Shown here piece after piece: positions 26,454-35,431 of a DNA stretch of 64,000 nucleotides (positions are counted from its first letter, which is position 1; every line of letters starts with the position of its first letter). The position numbers and the translations under genes were made by a program. The notes beneath the pieces were generated by a model, which saw only the letters and a program-made list of their open reading frames with translations, did not search any database and was not told where the DNA came from. The stretch comes from Changchengzhania lutea (lineage in GTDB: Bacteria; Bacteroidota; Bacteroidia; Flavobacteriales; Flavobacteriaceae): NCBI RefSeq assembly GCF_006974145.1, contig NZ_CP039456.1, positions 1,766,001-1,830,000 of the forward strand, read 5' to 3'.

Positions 26454-28100
26454 ATGGCATCAGGATTTTATAATATCCCTAAAGTGGTCAATGAGCCAGT
26501 TAAACAATATACTCCAAACAGCATTGAGCTTAAAGAAGTACTTAATGTTTATAAAGCAATGAACCATGAAATTATAGATATTCCATTCTATATAGGAGGT
26601 AAGGAAATACGAACTGGTAAAACAATTTCTATTTCTCCCCCTCATGAGCATAAACGAAAGGTCGGACAATATCATATTGCCGATAAAAAACACGTAGAGC
26701 AGGCTATCACAAATTGTTTGGAAGCCAGAAAAAATTGGTCAAAAACATCATGGGAACACCGTGCTGCAATATTCTTAAAAGCGGCAGAACTTTTAGCTGG
26801 TTCATATCGAGCTAGAATGAACGCTGCAACAATGATAGCACAATCAAAAAATGTATATCAAGCTGAAATTGATTCTGCATGTGAAATGATTGATTTCTTT
26901 AGGTTCAATGTGCAATTTATGACCGAGATTTATCAAAATCAGCCCCAATCTTCATCAGGAGTTTGGAACAGAATGGAATATCGAGCCTTAGAGGGGTTTA
27001 CTTATGCGGTAACACCGTTCAATTTTACGGCGATTGCAGCAAATCTACCTGCATCAATGGTTATGATGGGTAATGTTTGTGTATGGAAGCCTTCTAGCAA
27101 TCAAATATATTCAGCAAAAGTAATTATGGATCTTTTTAAAGAAGCAGGACTACCAGATGGTGTTATTAATGTTGTATACGGAAACCCCGCTTTGATTAGT
27201 GATATTGTATTGGCTCATCAAGATTTTTCAGGTATACATTATACAGGTTCTACTAATGTATTTAAATCACTTTGGAAACAAATAGGAGACAATATTTCCA
27301 ACTATAAATCCTATCCAAGAATTGTAGGTGAAACAGGTGGGAAAGATTTTATTTGGGTGCATCCTTCAGCTAATTCAAAACAAGTAGCAACAGCTATTTC
27401 TAGAGGTGCTTTTGAATATCAGGGCCAAAAATGTTCAGCTGCTTCAAGGGCATACCTTCCAAAAAGTTTATGGAAAGAAGTGAAAAGCTATGTTGTAAAC
27501 GATGTTAATAGTATGAAAATAGGAAGCCCCTATAATACATCCAATTTTATAAATGCCGTAATTAATGAAGCTTCATTTGATAAAATTTCTAGTTATATAG
27601 AACGTGCAAAAAAAGATAAAGATGCCGAAATAATAGTTGGTGGAAGTTGTGATAAATCAATTGGTTATTTCATCGAGCCTACAGTTATTTTAACCACCAA
27701 CCCCAAGTATACAACTATGTGTACAGAATTGTTCGGTCCCGTTATTACAATATATGTTTATGAAGATAAAGATTGGAAAAAAACTCTAAAACTAGTAGAT
27801 GAAACTTCTGAATATGCTTTAACGGGGGCTATTTTTAGTAATGATAGATATGTAATTGATTACGTTAGTAATATTTTGGAAAATGCTGCTGGCAATTTCT
27901 ATATCAATGATAAGCCAACGGGAGCAGTTGTAGGACAACAACCCTTTGGAGGCGCTCGAAGTTCAGGGACTAATGATAAAGCAGGTTCTATATGGAATTT
28001 GTTACGTTGGGTATCTTGTCGCACAATTAAGGAAACATTTGTGTCTTCCTCGAATTACAGCTATCCATTTATGGGAAATGAAAACAATAATAATAACTAG
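26454..28100 (+). CDS. pruA: 1-pyrroline-5-carboxylate (glutamate semialdehyde) dehydrogenase
   Basis: The 548-residue aldehyde dehydrogenase is of the P5CDH group. It has the catalytic glutamate in IVGETGGKDFIWVH (~290), the nucleophile Cys in YQGQKCSAASRAYLP (~330) and the C-terminal QQPFGGARSSGTNDKAG signature. It oxidises L-glutamate semialdehyde (the open form of P5C) to glutamate with NAD+. Proline dehydrogenase, the preceding enzyme of the pathway, is at the other end of the cluster (35432). It is probably an extra, substrate-induced copy. Confidence 0.92.
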   Translation: MASGFYNIPKVVNEPVKQYTPNSIELKEVLNVYKAMNHEIIDIPFYIGGKEIRTGKTISISPPHEHKRKVGQYHIADKKHVEQAITNCLEARKNWSKTSWEHRAAIFLKAAELLAGSYRARMNAATMIAQSKNVYQAEIDSACEMIDFFRFNVQFMTEIYQNQPQSSSGVWNRMEYRALEGFTYAVTPFNFTAIAANLPASMVMMGNVCVWKPSSNQIYSAKVIMDLFKEAGLPDGVINVVYGNPALISDIVLAHQDFSGIHYTGSTNVFKSLWKQIGDNISNYKSYPRIVGETGGKDFIWVHPSANSKQVATAISRGAFEYQGQKCSAASRAYLPKSLWKEVKSYVVNDVNSMKIGSPYNTSNFINAVINEASFDKISSYIERAKKDKDAEIIVGGSCDKSIGYFIEPTVILTTNPKYTTMCTELFGPVITIYVYEDKDWKKTLKLVDETSEYALTGAIFSNDRYVIDYVSNILENAAGNFYINDKPTGAVVGQQPFGGARSSGTNDKAGSIWNLLRWVSCRTIKETFVSSSNYSYPFMGNENNNNN

Positions 28101-28105
28101 AAAAC

Positions 28106-29110
28106 ATGAAAATTAATTGCAACGTAATACAGTTTCATAAAACAGGTGAGTTAGATGTTTTAAATATGGAAAATGTAACCATAGAAGACCCAGTTAATGA
28201 TGAAGTCTTATTCAAAGTAGATGCTTTTGCTTTAAATAGAGCGGATGTTCTTCATTATCAAGGTTTTCATACAACCTTACCTACTTTTCCTGCACGTATT
28301 GGTTCTGAAGCCACTGGTGAAGTTATTAAGGTTGGTAATAAGGTAACTGATTTTAAAGTTGGCGACAGAGTTACTTCTATACCATTTAATACGTCTAAAT
28401 ATGGTGTGCAAGGAGAATATGCTATTGTGCCACAAGATTACTTGAGTAAAGCTCCCAAAAATTTAACGGTAGAGGAAGCTTGCTCTATATGGATGCAATA
28501 TTCTACAGCTTATTTTGCCTTATTTCACGTAGGTAGCGTAAAAAAAGGAGATTATGTTTTTATTCCTGCCATTTCTAGTTCAGCGGGCTATGGTTGTTTT
28601 GAATTGGCAAGAGAAGTTGGAGCCATTGCTATAGGATCAACTAGGTCAAGCACTAAAAAAGAGGAACTAAAAAGACTAGGTATTAACGATCTTATAATAA
28701 CAAACGAAGAGTCTGTTGAGAAAAGGTTAAAGGAAATAACAAACGGAGAAGGTGTTAGCTTTGTGTACGACCCTGTTGCAGGAAGTTTTATTCACGAATA
28801 TTTAGATTCCTTATCAATGGGTGCTGTGGTGATTATTTATGGATTGTTAGATCCAAACCCAACACCATATCCATTAGTTCCACTTATTAGAAAAAAAGCC
28901 ATAATGGATGCTTATTCCCAATTCAACCATGTAGAGGACATTAATAAACTAAACGAATGCAAGTCTTATATTTTAGATAGAATTGAAAAAGGAGCATTAA
29001 AACCTATAGTGAGTAAAGTTTTTGATTTCAATGATTACAAAAAGGCCTATGAATATATGCTTTCAAATCAGCAGGTAGGAAAAATTGTGGTTAGAGTAAA
29101 TAATAAATAA
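28106..29110 (+). CDS. MDR-superfamily quinone oxidoreductase/alcohol dehydrogenase-like enzyme
   Basis: The 334-residue medium-chain dehydrogenase/reductase has a GroES-like start (VDAFALNRADVLHYQGFHTTLPTFPARIGSEATGEVIKVG). The nucleotide-binding part is AISSSAGYGCFELAREVGAIAIGSTRS, where the usual GxGxxG is modified to SSAGYG as in zinc-free NADPH quinone or enoyl reductases. The catalytic zinc cysteines are absent. It likely reduces or oxidises an intermediate of the cluster's pathway. Five-base spacing from pruA shows the same operon. Confidence 0.85.
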   Translation: MKINCNVIQFHKTGELDVLNMENVTIEDPVNDEVLFKVDAFALNRADVLHYQGFHTTLPTFPARIGSEATGEVIKVGNKVTDFKVGDRVTSIPFNTSKYGVQGEYAIVPQDYLSKAPKNLTVEEACSIWMQYSTAYFALFHVGSVKKGDYVFIPAISSSAGYGCFELAREVGAIAIGSTRSSTKKEELKRLGINDLIITNEESVEKRLKEITNGEGVSFVYDPVAGSFIHEYLDSLSMGAVVIIYGLLDPNPTPYPLVPLIRKKAIMDAYSQFNHVEDINKLNECKSYILDRIEKGALKPIVSKVFDFNDYKKAYEYMLSNQQVGKIVVRVNNK

Positions 29111-29112
29111 TA

Positions 29113-31185
29113 ATGCATATGAGAGTCGCAACAGATATTGGAGGAACTTTTACTGACCTTGTATTTTTTGATTACGATCGAAAAACTAAAGAGGTTAAAA
29201 AGGTTGAGGTGTCAAAATCTAGCACAACACCAGGAGAATTCGAAAAAGGGATTTTAAATACTATAAAAAAAATAGATTTAGATTTAAATACTATTGATTT
29301 TTTCGCTCATGGAACAACAGTAGTCATTAATGCCATTACAGAAAGAAAAGGTTCTAAAACAGCATTAATTACCACCGAAGGTTTTAGGGACGTTCTTGAA
29401 ATAGCAAGAGGTACAAGACCAGATTTATACAACTTTAACTTTAAAAAAGAAGACCCGTTTGTAGAGCGATACTTGAGGCAAGAAGTAAAAGAGCGTATTA
29501 ATTATTTGGGTGAAATCATTATACCCCTAAATGAGACATCTGTAGATTCACACATCGCAGAGTTTATAAAAGAAGGTGTAGAAGCGATTGCAATCTGTTT
29601 TTTACATGGATACAAAAACCCTATTCATGAGAAAAAATTAGCTAGTTATATTCGCTCTAAATATCCACAATTTGAAGTCATAACTTCACACGAAGTCACT
29701 AGAGAATGGCGGGAATATGAGCGCACGAGTACTACTGTACTTTCTGCATATGTGAAACCTATAGCTACAAAATACTTAAATAATCTTACCCATCATTTAA
29801 AAAAACTAGGTTATAAGAACAATCTATACATCATGCAATCTAACGGTGGAATTACCACTGTTGAAGACGTAAAGGCAAATCCTATTACCTTAATAGAATC
29901 TGGTCCAGCAAGCGGTATGCTTGGTGCTGTAGTACTAGGTAAAACAATAGGTAAAGAAAATTTGTTGGTTTTAGATATTGGAGGTACTACTGCGAAATGT
30001 TCTCTAATTGAAAATGGAATACCAAAAATTGTAACGACTTATAATATTGAAAAAACAAAAACTCAAAGCGGTTTTCCTATACTTACTCCGGTAATTGATA
30101 TTGTAGAAATAGGAAATGGTGGTGGCAGTATTGCTTGGTTAGACGATGGTGGTAAGATGCGTGTTGGTCCAAAAAGTGCAGCTGCAAACCCAGGTCCTTC
30201 GTCTTATGGAAAAGGAGGTATGAACTTTACAACTACAGATGCCAATGTAGTGTGTAATCGCATTCATAAAGACTACTTTTTAGGAGGTGAATTAAAACCT
30301 GATTTTAACAGTTTACAAAAAGCAGCAAAACCACTTTGCGAAGAATTAAATATGACTATGGAAGAAGTGGCACGTGGTGTCATTCGTGTTGCTAATTCTA
30401 ATATGGTTAATGCCTTGAAAAGCGTTTCTGTAAATAAAGGCTATGATCCAAGAGATTTTTCATTAGTAGTTATAGGTGGAGGCGGACCCATGCATGGAGC
30501 ATATTTGGCTGAAGAACTACAAATGCCAGAAGTTATAATACCATTAAATGCTGGTGTGTTTTCGGCATTTGGAATGTTAATGTCAGACTTAAGAAGAGAT
30601 TACATTCGTACAGACGTGATGGATTTGAATGAAGAAAAATTTTCAACTCTAAAGAGTGTTTTTCAAGAAATGAAAAATGAGGCCACTAAAGCTTATGTAA
30701 GAGATGATTATCAAAAAGAAGATATCAAATTTGAGTATTATTTAGATTTGCGCTACAATGGGCAAGAACATTCCGTAAAACTTGGTGTCCCTAATTTAGA
30801 TAATTTGAAAATGGATGAAATTGAAAATAATTTTAATCAATTACATAAAAAGCGCTATGCTTTTAGCCTTACCGATACTAAAATCGAAATCGTTAACTAT
30901 CACTTAGTAGCAGAAGTAATCGTAAACAAACCAGTTATTGGTAAAGTCGAAGCTAAATGTAACACTATAAAAGATGCATTGATTGCTAGTGAAAAAGTAG
31001 ATTTTGATGAATCAGGTACTCACGAGAGTCAATTTTTTGATCGGGATGAATTAGATCCAGGGATGACAATTCAAGGTCCAGCAATTATTGTTGAACAATC
31101 TACATCAACAGTTGTACCCCCAAAGCATCAATTCAGAATTGATGAATATGCAAACATCATTATAAGCAAAATACAATCATTATGA
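29113..31185 (+). CDS. hyuA: Hydantoinase/oxoprolinase subunit A (HyuA, ATP-dependent lactam hydrolase type)
   Basis: The 690-residue protein starts MHMRVATDIGGTFTDLVFFD, the phosphate-binding loop of the HyuA/OplA family, followed by the second ATPase signature LLVLDIGGTTAKCSLIENG (~290) and VEIGNGGGSIAWLD. The family couples ATP hydrolysis to opening of lactam or hydantoin rings (5-oxoproline, N-methylhydantoin, caprolactam), or to acetophenone carboxylation. It overlaps hyuB by four bases, as subunits usually do. The start could also be the second Met at 29119. Among these substrates, 5-oxoproline or a proline/glutamate-derived hydantoin fits the neighbouring enzymes best. Confidence 0.9.
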   Translation: MHMRVATDIGGTFTDLVFFDYDRKTKEVKKVEVSKSSTTPGEFEKGILNTIKKIDLDLNTIDFFAHGTTVVINAITERKGSKTALITTEGFRDVLEIARGTRPDLYNFNFKKEDPFVERYLRQEVKERINYLGEIIIPLNETSVDSHIAEFIKEGVEAIAICFLHGYKNPIHEKKLASYIRSKYPQFEVITSHEVTREWREYERTSTTVLSAYVKPIATKYLNNLTHHLKKLGYKNNLYIMQSNGGITTVEDVKANPITLIESGPASGMLGAVVLGKTIGKENLLVLDIGGTTAKCSLIENGIPKIVTTYNIEKTKTQSGFPILTPVIDIVEIGNGGGSIAWLDDGGKMRVGPKSAAANPGPSSYGKGGMNFTTTDANVVCNRIHKDYFLGGELKPDFNSLQKAAKPLCEELNMTMEEVARGVIRVANSNMVNALKSVSVNKGYDPRDFSLVVIGGGGPMHGAYLAEELQMPEVIIPLNAGVFSAFGMLMSDLRRDYIRTDVMDLNEEKFSTLKSVFQEMKNEATKAYVRDDYQKEDIKFEYYLDLRYNGQEHSVKLGVPNLDNLKMDEIENNFNQLHKKRYAFSLTDTKIEIVNYHLVAEVIVNKPVIGKVEAKCNTIKDALIASEKVDFDESGTHESQFFDRDELDPGMTIQGPAIIVEQSTSTVVPPKHQFRIDEYANIIISKIQSL

Positions 31186-32852
31186 GTTTAAATAAATTCA
31201 CATCAGATATCATTCAAGATTCATTAATCTCGATTGGTGAAGCCATGTTTGAAACTATTCAGCGAACCAGTATGAGTCCTATCATTTATGAGGCGTTGGA
31301 TTATGCGGTTGGAATTACAGATGGAGAAGGTCGTTTACTAGCTCAAGGTAACGGAGTAATTACATTTTTGGCAGCTATGAGTCTTGTAGTAGAAGATACG
31401 TTAAAACGATTTGGAGAAGATAATCCTTTAAAAGAGGGGGATGTTGTTATGGCTAATACGCCGTATGCTGGCGGTGGTACACATTTGTCAGATATCGCTT
31501 TAATTACACCTATTTTTTATAAAGGAGAGCATGTGGCCTTTACAGTAAATAAGGCACATTGGACAGATATTGGTGGGACAAATCCTGGTTCAGTATCAAC
31601 CGTATCTACCGAAATTTATCAAGAGGGGATGCATTTTCCATTTATTAAAATAAAAGAAGAAGGAAAGATAAATGATGCTGTTGTTAAAATGATTGAAGCT
31701 AATGTAAGATTGCCAAAAAGTACATTAGGAGATTTGTTTTCGGGTATTGCAGCAAATGAAGTTGGTGCAGAAAGAATTATAAGACTCATAGACAAATATG
31801 GTTTGGAAGCTTACAAACAAGCTGCCGAAGAATTTATGGAATATGGTGAAAGAATTAGTTTAAAAGAGCTGAAAAAAATTCCAAACGGAGTTTATGAAAA
31901 TACAGGTTGGATAGAAAATGATGGTTTTGGAAATGGTCCTTTTCCGCTAAAATTAAAAATAACAATTTCAGATGAGAATATGATTTGTGATTTCACAGGA
32001 TCTCACGAACAATTAAAAGGGCCGTTGAATTTATCTAGAACAGGATTAGAAACAGCCGTTAGAGCCGCTTTTAAATCTATAACCACACCAACACTACCTG
32101 CCAATAATGGGTCTTTTAAGCATGTAAAATTAATATGTCCAGATAACACGATTGTAAGTGCTAAATCACCTGCTCCCATATCTGTTTATTATGAAGTGTT
32201 TTTAGCAGCAATAGATTTATTATTAAAAACATTAGGCCCTGTAGTCCCAGATAAGCTGCCTGCAGGTCATTTTAGATCAGTATGTGTAACTTATATTTCT
32301 GGTATTCATCCTGTAACTAATGAATTTTATGTACAAGCAGAACCACTTTCTGGTGGTTGGGGAGGTTGCGCTACACACGATGGTAATCGAGGTCAGTTCT
32401 CTTATGCACACGGTGAATCTTATAATATTCCTGCAGAAACTAGAGAAAGAAAATATGGAGTTGTTGTAGAAGAATATGCGTTTCATAATGAAGGAGGCGG
32501 ATATGGAGAATTTCAAGGTGGAAATGGACAATATTTAACATTTAAGATTTTATCTGACGAGGCATTCTTAACTGGGGCTTTTCTAGGGTATTCAATACCT
32601 ACTTGGGGACTTTTTGAAGGTAAAGAAGGAAGCTATAATTATTTTACCGTAATAAGAACAGATGGTTCTGAAGAGACCTATAATGTTGTAACAAACGTAA
32701 AATTAAGTAAGGGAGATCGAGTAAAATTAGTTACTGCTACTGGTGGCGGGTATGGAAATCCTAAAAATCGCCCTATAGAAAAGGTTGAAAAAGATATTAA
32801 AAACGGATTTATCACAAAAGAGCAAGCTTTAGAATATTACAACTATTCTTAA
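31182..32852 (+). CDS. hyuB: Hydantoinase/oxoprolinase subunit B (HyuB)
   Basis: The 556-residue HyuB-family protein has the signature opening DIIQDSLISIGEAMFETIQRTSMSPIIYEALDYAVGITDGEGRLLAQG. It continues with MANTPYAGGGTHLSDIALITPIF (metal and substrate region) and the Gly-rich end GDRVKLVTATGGGYGNPKNRP. It forms the catalytic complex with HyuA. It is complete and coupled by the ATGA overlap. It is cytosolic, so the substrate must first be imported, for which the NCS1 permease three genes downstream is the obvious candidate. Confidence 0.92.
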   Translation: MSLNKFTSDIIQDSLISIGEAMFETIQRTSMSPIIYEALDYAVGITDGEGRLLAQGNGVITFLAAMSLVVEDTLKRFGEDNPLKEGDVVMANTPYAGGGTHLSDIALITPIFYKGEHVAFTVNKAHWTDIGGTNPGSVSTVSTEIYQEGMHFPFIKIKEEGKINDAVVKMIEANVRLPKSTLGDLFSGIAANEVGAERIIRLIDKYGLEAYKQAAEEFMEYGERISLKELKKIPNGVYENTGWIENDGFGNGPFPLKLKITISDENMICDFTGSHEQLKGPLNLSRTGLETAVRAAFKSITTPTLPANNGSFKHVKLICPDNTIVSAKSPAPISVYYEVFLAAIDLLLKTLGPVVPDKLPAGHFRSVCVTYISGIHPVTNEFYVQAEPLSGGWGGCATHDGNRGQFSYAHGESYNIPAETRERKYGVVVEEYAFHNEGGGYGEFQGGNGQYLTFKILSDEAFLTGAFLGYSIPTWGLFEGKEGSYNYFTVIRTDGSEETYNVVTNVKLSKGDRVKLVTATGGGYGNPKNRPIEKVEKDIKNGFITKEQALEYYNYS

Positions 32853-32875
32853 ATAAAATAACTATCAGTAAAAAG

Positions 32876-33190
32876 ATGGAAGTCAAAAAATTAACATTTC
32901 CCGAAGTAGATGATTACTATTTAAAAAATATTTTCCAAAAGACTGAAAAAGGTGTTGTAGCACAATGTGGTTCGGTCGTTTTAACCAAAGGTCAATTACT
33001 TCCATTTAAAACATTGGACTCTCATGAAGTTACCTATTTAATTTCAGGAAAGTTAAAAGTTTCAACTAAAGATGGAGATGAGAAAGTAATGAACGGCGGC
33101 GACTTGATATATCTTAATAAAGAAGAAGTACGAAAAACAGAAACCCTAGAGGATAGTAAAATTCTATTCTTTCTGTTTAACGATATATAA
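32876..33190 (+). CDS. Small cupin-domain protein
   Basis: The 104-residue single cupin has the pattern LLPFKTLDSHEVTYLISGKLKVSTKDGDEKVMNGGDLIYLNKEEV. The first motif is degenerate, with one clear His plus a Glu. It may bind a metal or a small ligand as a sensor or isomerase. It lies 23 bases after hyuB and just before a terminator-like hairpin, so it closes the first part of the operon. Function is unknown; cupins of this size often accompany catabolic enzymes. Confidence 0.7.
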   Translation: MEVKKLTFPEVDDYYLKNIFQKTEKGVVAQCGSVVLTKGQLLPFKTLDSHEVTYLISGKLKVSTKDGDEKVMNGGDLIYLNKEEVRKTETLEDSKILFFLFNDI

Positions 33191-33234
33191 AAGCAATTTT
33201 TAAGTGTAAGTTGATTAGTTTGATTTAGTTCTAG

Positions 33235-33262
33235 AAAAGCGGAGGTAATCTTCGCTTTTTTA
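33235..33262 (+). terminator. Intrinsic terminator-like hairpin after the cupin gene
   Basis: AAAAGCGGAG pairs with CTTCGCTTTT around a GTAAT loop (10 bp with one G-T pair), followed by more T. It sits between the cupin and the membrane-protein genes, and could partly separate the hyu genes from the transport and proline genes. Confidence 0.65.
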
Positions 33263-33282
33263 GAATTGCAAAATGAAAGGAA

Positions 33283-34140
33283 ATGATAAAGCCAATAATT
33301 AAGCTGTTTGATAAACAAGTTTTGTTTTGGGAAAGCCCAAAAATAATACGACGAATTAGTTCTTTCTTGGTGTTATCATTTATAATCTGCGGAATATGCA
33401 GTTCCTTGGTTTATTATAAATTAATTTCTGTGGGTCAGTTGAATAATGTTTTTAAGCACCCTTTTTTTGCTATTGAAGTAGCTTTTACCATTCTTCTAAT
33501 TTTAGAGTTGCTAAGTCTGATTTTTGTATTACCCAAGTCGGTTTCAAGGTCTATGGGTAAACAATTTGAGTTATTATCGCTCATTTTTTTAAGAGATGCA
33601 TTTAAAGAATTCAGTCACTTGGATAATTTTCTACTATGGGGTGAAACCAAAGAAACCATTATCAGCATGCTTGTTTATTCTTTCGGAGCTTTGGTGATTT
33701 TTGGGGTAATGGGATTTACGCAAAAACTAAATCGTCAAATTCGATTGTCGGAAACTTATGTAAATCAATTTCAATTTGTGCGTATAAAAAAACTATTGGC
33801 ACTGTTTTTATTGATTGCATTTTTTCTTATTGGTATTCGAGACTTAGCAGTTCTTGTCCAGACAGGAACGTATCCACATTCGTTCGATACTTTCTACACC
33901 GTTTTAATCTTCACGGATATAATTATTGTTTTAGTTGCATTGCGCTATACCATTAACTACTATCGGGTTTTTAGATATACGGCATTTGTTCTTGCTACTA
34001 TTCTTATACGAATCTCCCTCACTATTGAACCTTATTATAACGTAGCTCTTGGAGTTTTGACTTCAATTTTTGTATTGATTTTGGCAATAGTTTATAACCA
34101 TCTACAAAAAGGGCTTACCAAAAGAGAACTAACAACTTAA
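33283..34140 (+). CDS. Multi-spanning membrane protein of unknown function
   Basis: The 285-residue protein has about six to seven hydrophobic segments (e.g. SFLVLSFIICGICSSLVYY, FAIEVAFTILLILELLSLIFVL, LLALFLLIAFFLIGI). A charged stretch LRDAFKEFSHLDNFLLWGETKE lies between them. The layout resembles an ion-channel-like or sensory membrane domain but no motif is decisive. It is the first gene after the hairpin and 10 bases before the permease gene, so it is probably co-expressed with transport. Confidence 0.65.
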   Translation: MIKPIIKLFDKQVLFWESPKIIRRISSFLVLSFIICGICSSLVYYKLISVGQLNNVFKHPFFAIEVAFTILLILELLSLIFVLPKSVSRSMGKQFELLSLIFLRDAFKEFSHLDNFLLWGETKETIISMLVYSFGALVIFGVMGFTQKLNRQIRLSETYVNQFQFVRIKKLLALFLLIAFFLIGIRDLAVLVQTGTYPHSFDTFYTVLIFTDIIIVLVALRYTINYYRVFRYTAFVLATILIRISLTIEPYYNVALGVLTSIFVLILAIVYNHLQKGLTKRELTT

Positions 34141-34150
34141 ACTTTTTAAT

Positions 34151-35431
34151 ATGGAAAATACTTCAAAAAATTCAAAAGAAAATATAGATTCTGCTTTCAC
34201 ACCTATACCTGCAAATGAACGTCAACCTTGGTATGTTCCAGCTATTATATTTGGTGGACTAGAGTTTTGCATTCCTGTATTATTAATAGGAGGAATTCTA
34301 ATTGGAAATTTTAGCATACTAGAAATTATAGGAATTTTAATGGTAGGTCTCGTATTTTTCCAATGGATTGGGAATGCTATTCAAGGTTATATCGGTGCTA
34401 AAACGGGTTTAACTTCATCAGCTTTGGCTGCTTTAAGTTTTGGAAAAGAACAATCTAGAGTAATTGTAGGTATTGTTATTTTGATGTTAACTTTAGGCTG
34501 GTGGGCTATTCAAACCTCAGTTGCTGCAGATGCTTTTGTAGCGTTATTGGGGATTAATAAGCAGGAAGATTTATTATTATATATTTTGAGTACTACTGTT
34601 ATCGGTTTTCTTTTTGCTATTCCTTCGATATTAGGTTATGGTTCTATAAAATGGGTAGATTATATAGCTATTCCTGCAGGATTGATTTTGGTTACTGTAG
34701 CACTTTATTTATCTATTAACAATTTAGGATGGGAAAAAATAGCATCATGGAACCCAGAAGGAAGCATGTCTTTTGTTGAAGCTATTAATTTGGTTATTGG
34801 TATTAATGTTGCCCAGTGGCTAATTGCTCCAGATTATACCCGATTTGCAAAGCCTAGGTGGAGAGATAATATTTTAATTCCATTAGGTATTATTATCGTA
34901 GGGTTTCCTTTGTTTATAGTTGGTGGTATTATGTCTATGGGATCAGGAAATTCAGATATTGTACAAGTCATGCAAGAATTAGGTTTTCCAGCTTGGGGAT
35001 TTGTAGTCTTGTGGGTGGCTACTTGGACGAGTCAATTGGTAAGTAATTACACAGGAGGTTTGGTGCTTTGCAATATGTTTAATTTGAATGATGATAAAAG
35101 TAGAAAAATAATGACGATGCTATTTGCGGTAGGCGGAATTATATTAGCACTGGTAGGTATTATGAATCAGTTTGTTAATTTTCTTTATGCCTTAGCTCTC
35201 ATAATCCCTTTAATTGCAGGCGTAATAATGAGTCATTACTTTTTTGTTAATAAAACTGATTTTACACCAAAGCAATCTTGGAATTGGTTAGCGACAATAA
35301 GTGTTGTTACTGGTCTTTTAGTTGGTTACTTAACTCAATATCAATACTCAATAGGTGTTCCTGCTGTTCAATCATTAATAGTCTCTGGAGTTGTATATGT
35401 ACTTTTAAATAATTGGCTGAAACGTAAATAA
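34151..35431 (+). CDS. NCS1-family (cytosine/purine/hydantoin) permease
   Basis: The 426-residue protein has ~12 membrane segments. It starts RQPWYVPAIIFGGLEFCIPVLLIGG, typical of NCS1 carriers such as CodB, with the conserved second stretch QWIGNAIQGYIGAKTGLTSSALAALSFG and NVAQWLIAPDYTRFAKPRW. NCS1 members import nucleobases, allantoin or hydantoins (Mhp1) with Na+ or H+. Beside hyuAB, a hydantoin or similar lactam is a reasonable substrate, though cytosine-type specificity cannot be excluded. Its stop codon directly abuts the proline dehydrogenase start. Confidence 0.88.
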   Translation: MENTSKNSKENIDSAFTPIPANERQPWYVPAIIFGGLEFCIPVLLIGGILIGNFSILEIIGILMVGLVFFQWIGNAIQGYIGAKTGLTSSALAALSFGKEQSRVIVGIVILMLTLGWWAIQTSVAADAFVALLGINKQEDLLLYILSTTVIGFLFAIPSILGYGSIKWVDYIAIPAGLILVTVALYLSINNLGWEKIASWNPEGSMSFVEAINLVIGINVAQWLIAPDYTRFAKPRWRDNILIPLGIIIVGFPLFIVGGIMSMGSGNSDIVQVMQELGFPAWGFVVLWVATWTSQLVSNYTGGLVLCNMFNLNDDKSRKIMTMLFAVGGIILALVGIMNQFVNFLYALALIIPLIAGVIMSHYFFVNKTDFTPKQSWNWLATISVVTGLLVGYLTQYQYSIGVPAVQSLIVSGVVYVLLNNWLKRK